64,000 nt of DNA, taken from Caldanaerovirga acetigignens (GTDB taxonomy: Bacteria > Bacillota > Thermosediminibacteria > Thermosediminibacterales > Thermosediminibacteraceae). The position numbers and the translations under genes were made by a program. The notes under the pieces were generated by a model that had not been told where the DNA came from, ran no database searches, and saw only the letters and a program-made list of their open reading frames with translations. Where the stretch lies: assembly GCF_900142995.1 (NCBI RefSeq), contig NZ_FRCR01000001.1, positions 224,443-288,442 of the forward strand, read 5' to 3'. Shown one piece after another: positions 9,213 to 18,369 of the stretch (positions within the stretch are counted from its first letter, which is position 1; every line of letters begins with the position of its first letter).

Positions 9213-10754
9213 ATGGAATTTATTAATAATATAAGGCAAAAGTTGAAGGAGTTTTGGGAATCAAAGAGCAAGGCTCAGAAAATAAGGCTTGGGTTGAGCG
9301 CGGTCCTTGTTGTTTTGGTGGTGACTATTTTGGGTTATTTCATGACAAGGCCGAATTACGTTGTACTTTATTCAAACTTAGACGAAAAAGATGCCGGAGA
9401 AGTTGTAAAAAAGCTGGATGATATGAAAATTCCTTACCGGCTTACTGATGGAGGGAGAACAATTCTCACCAATGCTAAAGATGTCTATAAAGTAAGGCTG
9501 GAACTTGCAAGAGAAGGTCTGCCAAAGGATGGACAGATAGGTTTCAGCGACATCTTTGGCAAAACCAGGCTAGGGACTACAGAATGGGAAAAACAGATTC
9601 AATATACCCAGGCTCTGCAGGGTGAGCTGGCAAGGACAATAGAGGAAATGGAGCAGGTAGAGACAGCTCGCGTACATATCGTTCAACCGCAGAAGAGCCT
9701 TTTCGTAGAACCAAATGCCCAGCGAGAACCGTCGGCAGCGGTTTTTCTGAAAATTAAACCAGGGAGAGAACTCACTGGAGAGGAAACAAGGGGTATCATA
9801 AATCTAATTGCCCACTCTGTTGAAGGACTTAAGCCGGAAAACATTACGATTGTAGATGAACACGGGAGGATATTATCAAATATACCTCTTTCAGAAGAGG
9901 AGAATGCGAAGGAATTAGTTAACGCTCAGCTTGCCATTCAGGAAAATTTTCAGAAACGGCTGCAATCCAGTGTGCAGTCGCTTCTTGAGCAGATATTCGG
10001 TCCGGGTAATGTGGCTGTACGGGTAAACGCCCAGCTTAACTTTGATAAAAAAACGGTCGAAAACCGGATGTTTTCCCCACCGAATCCGGAAATTAACGAA
10101 GGATTGCTCAGAAGTGTCCAGGAATTGAGGGAATATTTTTCAGGGCAAGGTAACGTTCCGCAGGGAGAACCAGGAGCGGGAAGTAACATAGGGACATATC
10201 AGCAGCAAAACCAAGGAGGAACTTCTGATTATCAAAAGAGCGAAATAATCCGCAACTATGAATTAAACGAATCGAAGGAAAATATTGCGGTTGCACCTGG
10301 AGCCGTTAGAAAGCTTACTGTTTCGGTTGTCATAAACAGGGAACTGACTGATGATGAAAAAGAAAAAATAGTTGCTCTAGTCGGAAACGCAGTTGGTTAT
10401 GATATACAGCGGGACCAGATAACGGTAGAAGGGATGGCTTTTGACACGCAGCTTGCTGACATGCTTTCGAGGCAGTTGAGTGAGGAAGCCCGAAGCAGGC
10501 AAAGACAGATGGTAATAATTATCGTAACAGTTCTAGCTTTTGTCGCAATACTTGTTGTTTTGTACCGGAATTTGATGCGACGGAAGCTCCAAATGGAAGA
10601 GGAAAAACTTGCACAAAAACTCACGGAAGCCCAACAGGCTGCATCGGTAGAAATCGATGAAAAAGAAGAGTTATTTAAAAACATTGAACGGCTTGCTAGG
10701 CAGCGACCCGAAGAAGTTGCAAAAATCATTAGAACTTGGTTAAACGAAGAATAA
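9213..10754 (+). CDS. fliF: Flagellar MS-ring protein FliF
   Basis: FliF (513 residues) forms the MS ring in the inner membrane. A first transmembrane helix lies at about residues 25-44, and a second at about 430-450 (VIIIVTVLAFVAILVVLY). The periplasmic YscJ-like ring-building domains lie between, with the motif ARVHIVQPQKSLF. The short C-terminal tail (about 60 residues) contains the FliG-binding segment (LARQRPEEVAKIIRTWL). The middle region rich in Gly and Gln (about 320-345) is a flexible linker common in the family. Confidence 0.97.
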   Translation: MEFINNIRQKLKEFWESKSKAQKIRLGLSAVLVVLVVTILGYFMTRPNYVVLYSNLDEKDAGEVVKKLDDMKIPYRLTDGGRTILTNAKDVYKVRLELAREGLPKDGQIGFSDIFGKTRLGTTEWEKQIQYTQALQGELARTIEEMEQVETARVHIVQPQKSLFVEPNAQREPSAAVFLKIKPGRELTGEETRGIINLIAHSVEGLKPENITIVDEHGRILSNIPLSEEENAKELVNAQLAIQENFQKRLQSSVQSLLEQIFGPGNVAVRVNAQLNFDKKTVENRMFSPPNPEINEGLLRSVQELREYFSGQGNVPQGEPGAGSNIGTYQQQNQGGTSDYQKSEIIRNYELNESKENIAVAPGAVRKLTVSVVINRELTDDEKEKIVALVGNAVGYDIQRDQITVEGMAFDTQLADMLSRQLSEEARSRQRQMVIIIVTVLAFVAILVVLYRNLMRRKLQMEEEKLAQKLTEAQQAASVEIDEKEELFKNIERLARQRPEEVAKIIRTWLNEE

Positions 10755-10766
10755 GAGGTGTTAGTA

Positions 10767-11774
10767 ATGCCCTTGTCTAAAATTAGCGGAAGACAAAAAG
10801 CGGCTGTACTCATGGTTGCTCTGGGGCCTGAAGTGGCTTCGAAAATATATCGCTATTTGAAGGAAGAAGAGATAGAGCAGTTGACGATAGACATTGCAAG
10901 TTTGAGAAAAGTGAGAGATGAGGAACGGAGAGCCGTATTCGAAGAATTTTACCAAATGATGGTGGCAAACGATTACATAGCTCAGGGTGGGATAGAATAC
11001 GCAAAAGAAATATTAGAAAAGGCGTTGGGCACCCAGAAGGCTTTTGAAATCATCAACAAGTTAACTTCGACATTGCAGGTCAGGCCCTTCGATTTTGTTC
11101 GAAAGGCCGACCCCTCCCAGCTTTTGAATTTTATACAAAACGAAAATTCGCAGACCATAGCCCTGATAATGGCGTACCTTCAACCAGAAAAGGCCGCAAT
11201 GCTTCTTTCGTCGCTGCCGCCGGAAAAACAGGTAGATATAGCAAAACGAATTGCTACAATGGAAAGGGTTTCGCCCGAAGTCATCATGGAAGTGGAGAAG
11301 GTCTTGGAAAGGCAACTTTCTTCGATAGTAGTTGAGGATTATACCAATGTTGGCGGAATACAGGCTATAGTAAACATTTTAAACGGGGTAGACCGCAGCA
11401 CAGAAAAGAACATAATAGAAGCCCTTGAGATGGAAAATCCGGAATTGGCAGAAGAGATAAGGAAGAGGATGTTTGTATTTGAAGACATATTGACACTTGA
11501 CAACAGGTCGGTCCAAAGGATATTGCGGGAAGTAGATAACCAAGACCTGGTGCTGGCGCTCAAAGGAGCGAGTGAAGAGGTGAAAAATAAGATATTCAGC
11601 AATATGTCAAAACGCCAGGCCGAAATGATAAAGGAGGACATGGAATACTTAGGTCCCGTAAGGCTCAGAGATGTAGAAGAAGCCCAGCAAAAGATTGTGA
11701 ATGTCATAAGAAAGCTAGAGGATGCAGGTGAGATAATTATTTCCCGCGGAGGAGGCGATGACATAATTGTCTAA
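10767..11774 (+). CDS. fliG: Flagellar motor switch protein FliG
   Basis: FliG (335 residues) is the torque-generating C-ring component contacting FliF, FliM and the stator. It has the N-terminal FliF-binding domain (SGRQKAAVLMVALGPEVASKIYR), a middle domain with the EHPQ-type region replaced by ENSQTIALIMAYL, and the C-terminal charged domain (MFVFEDILTLDNRSVQRILREV). ATG 10767 is chosen over GTG 10758, which lies in the ribosome site gaggtg. The 3' end overlaps the likely fliH start by 8 bases. Confidence 0.97.
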   Translation: MPLSKISGRQKAAVLMVALGPEVASKIYRYLKEEEIEQLTIDIASLRKVRDEERRAVFEEFYQMMVANDYIAQGGIEYAKEILEKALGTQKAFEIINKLTSTLQVRPFDFVRKADPSQLLNFIQNENSQTIALIMAYLQPEKAAMLLSSLPPEKQVDIAKRIATMERVSPEVIMEVEKVLERQLSSIVVEDYTNVGGIQAIVNILNGVDRSTEKNIIEALEMENPELAEEIRKRMFVFEDILTLDNRSVQRILREVDNQDLVLALKGASEEVKNKIFSNMSKRQAEMIKEDMEYLGPVRLRDVEEAQQKIVNVIRKLEDAGEIIISRGGGDDIIV

Positions 11775-12531
11775 AGTTTTGAAAGGTGTCGAGGTTTCAA
11801 GGGAAACTCCATATAAAATAAAGGATTTACATTTTCGAACCTTAAAAACCGAGAATACCATAAAGGATAGGGTCTGCTTTTCGCTTGAAGCGTTTTACAA
11901 GAGTAAGGCTAGCAAACTTATTGACGATGCTGCTCAGAAAGCATCAGAAATAATCGAAAAAGCAAAGGAAGAAAGTAAAGCAATTATAAAAGAGGCTATG
12001 GAAAAACAAGAAAAGATAGAAAAAGAAGCTTTCGAAAAAGGTTATGAAGATGGCTTTAGGAAAGGGAAGGAAGATGCTGAAAGAAAAGTGCGGACCCTCT
12101 TTGAAAAATATTTGGAGCAGTTCAATGGATTGAGGGAGAACCTTTTAAATCAAAACAAAGAGTATTTGAATGTTATGGAAAAGGAATGCTTAAAACTAGC
12201 CTTTTACATTGCCGAAAAAATATTAATGGAGCATGCCAAGGTAGATAGCAGATATATACTTGGAATAGTTAAGTCTGCCTTTGAGAAAATAGGGCAGGAA
12301 AAAGACGTGTTGGTTAGGATAAGCGAAAAGGATTTTCAAAGACTTGAAGGAGAAATAAAAGAAATCAGCCAAATGGCGAGGCAAAGAAAAGTCAATTTTG
12401 TTATGGACCCGACGCTTTCTGATGGTGAGTGCATAATACTAGGAAACTGTTTTGAAATAGATGCTGGTTTACGCACCCAGCTTGAAAACCTAAGGGCAGA
12501 ATTGGTTGAAATGGAAGTTCTATATGAATAA
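11767..12531 (+). CDS. fliH: Flagellar assembly protein FliH
   Basis: FliH (254 residues) is the stator-like regulator of the FliI export ATPase. The middle (about residues 50-120) is a highly charged coiled coil rich in Lys and Glu with EKGYEDGFRKGKEDA; the C terminal half has the conserved fold seen in FliH/V-ATPase E subunits (VRISEKDFQRLE, LSDGECIILGNCFEIDAGLRTQL). The start is probably TTG 11767, overlapping fliG, with a ggaggagg site 11 bases upstream; no ATG or GTG fits. Its 3' end overlaps fliI. Confidence 0.9.
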   Translation: MSKVLKGVEVSRETPYKIKDLHFRTLKTENTIKDRVCFSLEAFYKSKASKLIDDAAQKASEIIEKAKEESKAIIKEAMEKQEKIEKEAFEKGYEDGFRKGKEDAERKVRTLFEKYLEQFNGLRENLLNQNKEYLNVMEKECLKLAFYIAEKILMEHAKVDSRYILGIVKSAFEKIGQEKDVLVRISEKDFQRLEGEIKEISQMARQRKVNFVMDPTLSDGECIILGNCFEIDAGLRTQLENLRAELVEMEVLYE

Positions 12532-13846
12532 AAGTTTTTTCGAAAACTACAAGACAATTATAGATGAGGCAGATACTTTGAAAATAAAAGGGAAAATATC
12601 TAAAATTGTAGGCCTCACAATAGAGTCCCAGGGCCCTCCTGCAGAAATTGGAGAGATTTGCAAGATAAGACTTTCCCGCAGGCCCGGGAAAAAGATTTTA
12701 GCTGAAGTGGTAGGTTTTCATGACGAAAAGATAATATTGATGCCACTTGGAGATATGGATGGCATTGCGCCAGGTGAAGAAGTGGAGGCAACAGGTAAAA
12801 AATTAATGGTTCCGGTTGGAGACGAGCTGCTGGGCAGAATCTTGGATGGATTGGGCAATCCGATTGACGGAAGAGGGCCTATAAAAAGCCGTGATTATTA
12901 TCCGCTGTATAACTCTCCTCCAAATCCGGTAGACCGAGCTCCGATAGACACCCCTTTACCGCTGGGGATAAAGGCCATAGACGCTCTAATAACTTGTGGA
13001 CGGGGCCAAAGGATAGGTATCTTTGCAGGAAGTGGGGTTGGGAAAAGCACCCTATTGGGCATGATTGCAAGAAACACAAAGGCAGATGTAAATGTCATAG
13101 CCCTCGTAGGCGAGAGGGGAAGGGAACTAAACAATTTTATAAAAAAGGATTTGAAAGAAGACGGATTGAAAAAGTCCGTTGTGGTCGTTGCCACATCGGA
13201 TAAACCTCCGCTTGTAAGGACTAAGGCAGCTTTTACGGCTACGGCTATTGCTGAGTATTTTCGGGACAAGGGGCTCGATGTACTTTTGATGATGGATTCT
13301 GTTACGAGGTTTGCCATGGCGCAGCGGGAAGTGGGTCTAGCATCAGGTGAACCGCCCGTGACAAGAGGTTATACTCCTTCGGTTTTTGCCGTTTTACCTA
13401 AGTTGCTGGAAAGAGCAGGTACATCGAGCAAAGGCTCTATTACGGGAATTTACACGGTCTTGGTAGATGGCGATGACTTAAACGAACCGATATCAGATAG
13501 TGTCCGGGGTATTCTAGACGGACATATCGTGCTTTCAAGGGCTCTTGCAAATAAAAACCACTATCCTGCTATTGACGTTTTATCAAGTATAAGCAGGCTT
13601 ATGAATGACGTTATTTCCGAAAGTCATAAGGAACTTGCTGCTAAACTAAAGAGCCTGCTTTCCATATACAACGAATCAGAAGACCTTATTAACCTTGGTG
13701 CTTATATTAAGGGGAGCAATCCTAAAATCGATGAAGCTTTGAGATATATCGATGAAATAAGAAAGTTTCTAATCCAGGATGTGGACGAAAAAGTAGATTT
13801 TGAAGAGACTCTGCGGCAATTAAAGAGGATTTTTGAAGGAGAGTAG
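12524..13846 (+). CDS. fliI: Flagellum-specific ATP synthase FliI
   Basis: FliI (440 residues) is the hexameric export ATPase. Walker A is GSGVGKSTLLG and Walker B LLMMDSVTRFAMAQREV; the EPPVTRGYTPSVFA motif is diagnostic of the F1/FliI family. ATG 12524 is preferred over TTG 12506; it overlaps fliH by 8 bases. The N-terminal ring domain (residues 1-75) precedes the nucleotide-binding domain. FliJ follows 9 bases downstream, completing the FliH-FliI-FliJ export complex. Confidence 0.97.
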   Translation: MNKSFFENYKTIIDEADTLKIKGKISKIVGLTIESQGPPAEIGEICKIRLSRRPGKKILAEVVGFHDEKIILMPLGDMDGIAPGEEVEATGKKLMVPVGDELLGRILDGLGNPIDGRGPIKSRDYYPLYNSPPNPVDRAPIDTPLPLGIKAIDALITCGRGQRIGIFAGSGVGKSTLLGMIARNTKADVNVIALVGERGRELNNFIKKDLKEDGLKKSVVVVATSDKPPLVRTKAAFTATAIAEYFRDKGLDVLLMMDSVTRFAMAQREVGLASGEPPVTRGYTPSVFAVLPKLLERAGTSSKGSITGIYTVLVDGDDLNEPISDSVRGILDGHIVLSRALANKNHYPAIDVLSSISRLMNDVISESHKELAAKLKSLLSIYNESEDLINLGAYIKGSNPKIDEALRYIDEIRKFLIQDVDEKVDFEETLRQLKRIFEGE

Positions 13847-13855
13847 AAAATCAAA

Positions 13856-14308
13856 ATGAAGCGTTTTAAATTTAATTTGAATACTGCATTGAGAATAAAG
13901 CAAAAAATTGAACAAATTAGGGAGCATCAGCTAATAGAGGCTCACAAGGTTCTTGAAAGAGAAAAGCAGGAGCTTTTAGCTTTAAAAGAGAAAAAGAACG
14001 ATATAAAGCAGGTGATGGAAAAAAAATTGCAGCGATCGCTGAAAGCATCTGAATTAATACTTTACGAGTCGAGTATTAATGCCTTAAATGAGAGGGTGAA
14101 AAATCAAGAATCAAAGGTTAATGCGGCTATTATGAAATCGAAAGAAATATCGAGGTTGTATTTGGCAGCAAGACGAGAAAGACAGGTAATAGAAAAATTA
14201 AAAGAGAAAAAGTACGCTAATTATCTTATAGAGCTGAATCGGGAGGAACAAAAAATTTTGGACGATATTGCCTCACTCGCTTACATCAGGCGAGGAGGGG
14301 AGGAGTAG
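13856..14308 (+). CDS. fliJ: Flagellar export chaperone FliJ
   Basis: FliJ (150 residues) is predicted to be an almost continuous coiled coil (high Lys, Glu, Arg, Gln) with the family pattern RFKFNLNTALRIKQKIEQI at the start and IEKLKEKKYANYL near residue 125. It acts as the gamma-like stalk of the export ATPase. Assignment rests on position after fliI together with length and composition, since FliJ sequences diverge strongly. Confidence 0.9.
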   Translation: MKRFKFNLNTALRIKQKIEQIREHQLIEAHKVLEREKQELLALKEKKNDIKQVMEKKLQRSLKASELILYESSINALNERVKNQESKVNAAIMKSKEISRLYLAARRERQVIEKLKEKKYANYLIELNREEQKILDDIASLAYIRRGGEE

Positions 14309-14313
14309 TAATA

Positions 14314-14877
14314 GTGGGTGTTGAAAATAAAAGTTCTCAGTTCAAAATAGCAATATTTGGTTTAATCGTGTTGCTAATTTTGGCGATAATTTTTGCCGGG
14401 TGGTTTTTAATATCCAGGTCGAAAAGTCTTCCTTTAAGCAGTATGATGACAAGGATTCCTTTTGTAGGTGCTCGTTTAGTTAAAAGTTCGTCAAACGAAC
14501 AGAGTCTTGTGGAGCAATTAGAAAAAGAAAAAAGCTTACTCGATGCCGAATGGCAAAAATTAAACAGGCAGGCTAGCGAGATAAATAAAAAGCAAAAGGA
14601 GTTGGAAAAAAAGGAATGGGAACTTAATGAAAGAGAGGCAAAGCTAAATCAAGAAAAAGCGAGAGTTGAACAAACGTTGGATGACATTAAAAATATTGCC
14701 CAGTACTATGAGTTAATGGCCCCCAATAAGGCTGCAACTATCATGGAAACATTGGAAGATGAAGTGGTGATAAGGATTTTCAAGAATATGAAAAAAGAAG
14801 CTGTAGCTGAAATTTTAGCAAATATGGACCCAAAAAAAGCGGCTGCATTGACCAAAAAACTCTCGGGTGAACAGTAA
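14314..14877 (+). CDS. ylxF: YlxF/MotE-like flagellar protein with MgtE-N-like domain
   Basis: A 187-residue membrane-anchored protein. One transmembrane helix lies at about residues 11-33, followed by a long Lys/Glu/Gln-rich coiled coil (about 65-125) and a C-terminal domain resembling the intracellular N domain of MgtE transporters (YELMAPNKAATIMETL, then LANMDPKKAAALTKKL). It matches B. subtilis YlxF by position between fliJ and fliK, and by architecture the MotE family of periplasmic stator chaperones described in epsilonproteobacteria. Its role in Firmicutes is not established. GTG start 14314 has a gaggggagg site. Confidence 0.8.
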   Translation: MGVENKSSQFKIAIFGLIVLLILAIIFAGWFLISRSKSLPLSSMMTRIPFVGARLVKSSSNEQSLVEQLEKEKSLLDAEWQKLNRQASEINKKQKELEKKEWELNEREAKLNQEKARVEQTLDDIKNIAQYYELMAPNKAATIMETLEDEVVIRIFKNMKKEAVAEILANMDPKKAAALTKKLSGEQ

Positions 14878-14916
14878 TTTTAGAATTTAAAAACTGTAGA
14901 AAGGGGGTGAAAAAAG

Positions 14917-16161
14917 GTGACAGGCCAGATAGTTACTGCTATTAGCGCTCCGGTAATTGAGAATAAATTTTATACTCCTTCACAATTACAGAAAGCAAAA
15001 ATTGCCTATATGGAATATTATTCAAATTTTGACCAACTGCTTGAACTTCTCCTGGAAGAGGCCAAAAATGTTGAAGGTTCGGGGAAGGATGATGAGTCGC
15101 CTGATAATTTTGTCCTACTAATGCAGTTATTAAACTTATTGCCCTGCGGTGAGAAACTAAATGCAATCAAGTTAGAGTTGGGCGAACCGGACACCATTAA
15201 TAACGAAGCAGCAGAATTTAAAATTGCGGAAATAATCGGCGATAAAGCAAGAGAAGTTAATATGTTGTTAGATTCCGAAAAAAGGTCTTTTCCCTCACCG
15301 ATAGAAGTTCCAAAAGATAACACAGCGAATGCATATAAAGGAAAAAACGAGGTAATAATTGTAAATACAAAATCTACTTTAATGAATAATTCGACATCTT
15401 ATGAAAACACAAGGGTATCAAATGCGATGAAAGACAGGGCAGTAAAACAAAAAGAGGTGCCAAAAGAGATCAAACTTATGAATGAAAAAAAAGGGGAAAT
15501 ATTAGATTTTGAGAAAGTAGTAATGGAAAAAGATGGACAAAGAGTATCACGAGGAGTACCAAAAGTGCCTGAGATTAACGTAGAAACTTTTGAAATCATT
15601 TTACAAATCCCTTCGGCAGAAAAAACAAATACAATTAATGTCGTTTTCGAAAAAAATGAAAAGTTAATCCCAGATAACTACAAAGAAAAAATCCTGTTTA
15701 TAAAAGATGCGATATTCGATGAACTAGTTGAGAAAGTTCAAGTCGCCGTGAAAGAGGGATCGATGAAAGAAATAAAAATAAAGATAAAGCCGGAATATCT
15801 GGGTGAAATGATGGTGAGAATCGCACAGGATAAGGGTGAAGTAAAGGCAGAATTTTTCGTTAAAAATGCGATAATGAAAGAACTCCTGCAGTCGAGCATT
15901 CAAGAAATAAAAGGTCAAATGGCAAAACAGGGTTATGAGTTAAGCGATATAAAAATTTACGATTTTCCTATGCAATTTGATATGCGGCAACAAGGCGAAA
16001 AATACGAAAATGATCGGTATAATAACAGCCATTACCGTAAGGTCCTTAAAACTAGTGAAGGAGTAAGAGGGATGATAGAAAAACCCATTGGAGAAGTAAC
16101 TCAAGATAAAGCTCTTTACGGGATTTCGGATGGTTTTAGTATAATAAATTACATAGTGTGA
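14917..16161 (+). CDS. fliK: Flagellar hook-length control protein FliK
   Basis: A 414-residue protein with a poorly conserved, hydrophilic N-terminal ruler region and a conserved C-terminal hook-length control domain (about 255-350: EIKIKIKPEYLGEMMVRIA, then FVKNAIMKELLQSSIQEIK and YELSDIKIYDF). FliK measures hook length and triggers the FlhB specificity switch. The GTG start at 14917 sits after gggggtgaaaaaag. The stop overlaps the ribosome-site region of flgD. The N-terminal part shows nothing I can assign. Confidence 0.9.
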   Translation: MTGQIVTAISAPVIENKFYTPSQLQKAKIAYMEYYSNFDQLLELLLEEAKNVEGSGKDDESPDNFVLLMQLLNLLPCGEKLNAIKLELGEPDTINNEAAEFKIAEIIGDKAREVNMLLDSEKRSFPSPIEVPKDNTANAYKGKNEVIIVNTKSTLMNNSTSYENTRVSNAMKDRAVKQKEVPKEIKLMNEKKGEILDFEKVVMEKDGQRVSRGVPKVPEINVETFEIILQIPSAEKTNTINVVFEKNEKLIPDNYKEKILFIKDAIFDELVEKVQVAVKEGSMKEIKIKIKPEYLGEMMVRIAQDKGEVKAEFFVKNAIMKELLQSSIQEIKGQMAKQGYELSDIKIYDFPMQFDMRQQGEKYENDRYNNSHYRKVLKTSEGVRGMIEKPIGEVTQDKALYGISDGFSIINYIV

Positions 16162-16175
16162 AAGGGGGCGAGGCC

Positions 16176-16565
16176 TTGAATATTATTGAAAGCGGCAGGA
16201 TTTTAGGAATAATGGGAAATAGCGGCGATTACACGACGAAGAAATCAGCCCTTTCTAAGGATGACTTCTTAAAGCTGTTGATAACCGAATTGAAGTTTCA
16301 AAATCCCCTTGAACCTCTAGAAAGTAAAGAATATATAGCCCAACTTGCTACTTTTTCGACATTAGAACAGCTTCAGAACCTTAACAAGCAGATTTCCATA
16401 GTTTCTGCCATAAGCCTTATTGGGAAAAATGTGAAAGCCGTCGATGAAAATGGCTTTGCGGCTGGAGTAGTAAAAGGAATTTCATTTGGGCAGGCAGAGT
16501 TAAAACTTATCGTCGGCGATGAAGAACGACTGGTTTCGGTAGGAGATGTGTTTGAGGTAAGCTAA
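16176..16565 (+). CDS. flgD: Flagellar hook-capping protein FlgD (short form)
   Basis: FlgD (129 residues) is the hook scaffold/cap. The N-terminal capping motif is complete (KDDFLKLLITELKFQNPLEP followed by IAQLATFSTLEQLQNLN). The C-terminal Ig-like repeats of proteobacterial FlgD are missing; the short form is usual in Bacillus and relatives. Start is probably TTG 16176, after aaagggggcgagg; the in-frame GTG at 16158 lies upstream of this ribosome site and overlaps the fliK stop. Confidence 0.93.
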   Translation: MNIIESGRILGIMGNSGDYTTKKSALSKDDFLKLLITELKFQNPLEPLESKEYIAQLATFSTLEQLQNLNKQISIVSAISLIGKNVKAVDENGFAAGVVKGISFGQAELKLIVGDEERLVSVGDVFEVS

Positions 16566-16592
16566 AGTTGGCTACATTAGGTGGTGGTGAAA

Positions 16593-16979
16593 ATGAACGA
16601 GTATATGAAATTGTCCTTAAATTTGCCGATAAATAAAATAGAACCGGCAGGGCAAGGAAAGCCCAGGCAGGAAGTAGGGAAAACGACCGGAGATTTTCAA
16701 AAAATCCTGGAAGAAAAGCTGGGCAGGGAGCTTAAAGTTTCTAAACACGCCATGCTTAGGATGACGTCCCGGAATATAAATCTGACGTCTGAGCAGTTGG
16801 AAAAGCTAAACGCAGCGGTAGAAAAAGCAGAGAAAAAAGGGGTAAGGGAATCGCTAATCCTGATAAACGATATAGCTTTCGTTGTCAGTATCAAAAACAG
16901 GACTATCATAACGGCGGTGGATGGACCTAACTTAAAGGAGAATTTATTTACAAATATTGACGGTGCCGTGATAATGTGA
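16593..16979 (+). CDS. Flagellar operon protein of the TIGR02530 (PF12611) type
   Basis: A 128-residue protein with the conserved C-terminal signature of this small flagellar-operon family: HAMLRMTSRNINLTSEQ, then KKGVRESLILINDIAFVVS and NRTIITAVDG. It lies between flgD and flgE, its normal location in Firmicutes. Function is not established. From position and export context I infer a role in hook assembly. ATG 16593 is chosen, with an aggtggtg site 7 bases upstream; the upstream GTG codons are within that site. Confidence 0.88.
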   Translation: MNEYMKLSLNLPINKIEPAGQGKPRQEVGKTTGDFQKILEEKLGRELKVSKHAMLRMTSRNINLTSEQLEKLNAAVEKAEKKGVRESLILINDIAFVVSIKNRTIITAVDGPNLKENLFTNIDGAVIM

Positions 16980-17060
16980 GCCGGACCTTTTAAGGGGGCT
17001 CGGGACTCCCGAACGACCGAGGGAGTAAAGGCGCTGATGATAAGTCTAGGAGGAGGAATA
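16980..17060 (+). other. GC-rich potentially structured leader between the TIGR02530-type gene and flgE
   Basis: This 85-base gap is conspicuously richer in G and C than its surroundings. It can form alternative short helices: tcggg/cccga, ctcgg/ccgag and actccc/gggagt, all between about 17000 and 17030, which are mutually exclusive. An aggaggagga site for flgE follows at 17048-17057. No T tract follows the helices, so it is not a simple terminator. Confidence 0.4.
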
Positions 17061-17064
17061 AACC

Positions 17065-18294
17065 ATGATGCGCTCGATGTTCTCGGCCGTGACAGGCCTG
17101 AGAAATCACCAGACAATGATGGATGTTATCGGAAATAACATAGCCAATGTAAATACCGTGGGCTTTAAAAAGAGCCGCGTTACTTTTCAAGATGCCTTAT
17201 ACCAAACGATAAAAGGAGCGTCGTCTGCCCAGGGAAATAGGGGTGGGACCAACCCCATGCAGGTGGGGCTTGGGATGACGGTAGCATCCATAGATACGCT
17301 CCACACACCTTCAAGCCTCGAGGCCACGGGGAACATGACGGATCTTGCCATTGAAGGAGACGGATTTTTTATCCTTTCAGATGGCCTGAACTATTACTAT
17401 ACAAGGGCAGGAAATTTCGGTTTTGATGAAGAGGGTAACTTCGTAAATACCTCTAACGGCCTAAAAGTGATGGGATGGCAGGGCACATCCGAAAAGACCC
17501 CGCAGAATATAACATCCATAAGGATACAAAAAGGAATGATGATGCCTGCTAAGGCTACAGGTGAAGTGAGATTTGCGAAAAATTTAAATGATGCAGACAG
17601 CATGGGTGCCCAGTACAATATCCCGTTTAGGGTATACGATTCAAAAGGTAATGCCCACAATCTTATTATTACTTTTACTAAAGCGGATTTAAACAGGTGG
17701 GATTATGTAATAAATTATGATTCATCGGATACGACAGTATCTAACATAACCAATAATCAAGGAAGCCTAGTGTTCGATCAAGTCGGTAGCCTTGATACCG
17801 ATCAAAGTACAATAAATCAAGTAGAACTTGCGATTAATGGTGCCGAGCCAATCTCTCTTTCACTGGATTTTTCTGCGGTGACACAGTATGCGAAAGAAAC
17901 AACTGTGGATCTTTCCTATCAAGATGGCTATGCCGCGGGAACGCTGCTCGGAATTTCGGTGGATTCTAAAGGTATAATAACAGGGGTTTTTGACAATGGG
18001 CAGAACATGGAACTTGCTCAGGTGGTTTTAGCGGTTTTTGATAACCCGGCGGGGCTTATAAAGGCAGGAGGCAATGCCTACATGGCTTCCAACAATTCGG
18101 GGGAAGTCCAGATTGGAATGGCAGGAACCGGAGGGCGTGGCACGATTAGTCCCGGTTCCCTCGAGATGTCCAATGTGGACCTGGCTGAAGAATTTACCCG
18201 CATGATAGTCACTCAAAGGGGTTTTCAGGCCAATTCTAGGATAATTTCTGCATCGGATGAAATGCTGCAGGAGCTTGTGAACATAAAAAGGTAA
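17065..18294 (+). CDS. flgE: Flagellar hook protein FlgE
   Basis: FlgE (409 residues) builds the hook. It has the axial-protein N-terminal motif (MFSAVTGLRNHQTMMDVIGN, NVNTVGFKKSR), the D1 signature EATGNMTDLAIEGDGFFILS, and the C-terminal helix (SNVDLAEEFTRMIVTQRGFQ in part, then NSRIISASDEMLQELVNIKR). A central variable domain of about 200 residues lies between. Start ATG 17065 follows a very strong ribosome site. A GC-rich hairpin follows the stop. Confidence 0.95.
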   Translation: MMRSMFSAVTGLRNHQTMMDVIGNNIANVNTVGFKKSRVTFQDALYQTIKGASSAQGNRGGTNPMQVGLGMTVASIDTLHTPSSLEATGNMTDLAIEGDGFFILSDGLNYYYTRAGNFGFDEEGNFVNTSNGLKVMGWQGTSEKTPQNITSIRIQKGMMMPAKATGEVRFAKNLNDADSMGAQYNIPFRVYDSKGNAHNLIITFTKADLNRWDYVINYDSSDTTVSNITNNQGSLVFDQVGSLDTDQSTINQVELAINGAEPISLSLDFSAVTQYAKETTVDLSYQDGYAAGTLLGISVDSKGIITGVFDNGQNMELAQVVLAVFDNPAGLIKAGGNAYMASNNSGEVQIGMAGTGGRGTISPGSLEMSNVDLAEEFTRMIVTQRGFQANSRIISASDEMLQELVNIKR

Positions 18295-18312
18295 TCTCCA
18301 AATTTATAATTA

Positions 18313-18334
18313 GGCCCGGGGTAAATCCCGGGCC
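18313..18334 (+). other. Intra-operon GC hairpin after flgE
   Basis: ggcccggg, loop gtaaat, cccgggcc: a perfect 8-base all-G/C stem in the 75-base gap between flgE and flbD. No T tract follows, so it is more likely an mRNA-stability or processing element, or a partial attenuator, than a full terminator. Confidence 0.7.
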
Positions 18335-18369
18335 CAGATAAAGCTTTTTGAAAAGAGGTGAAGCCTTGC

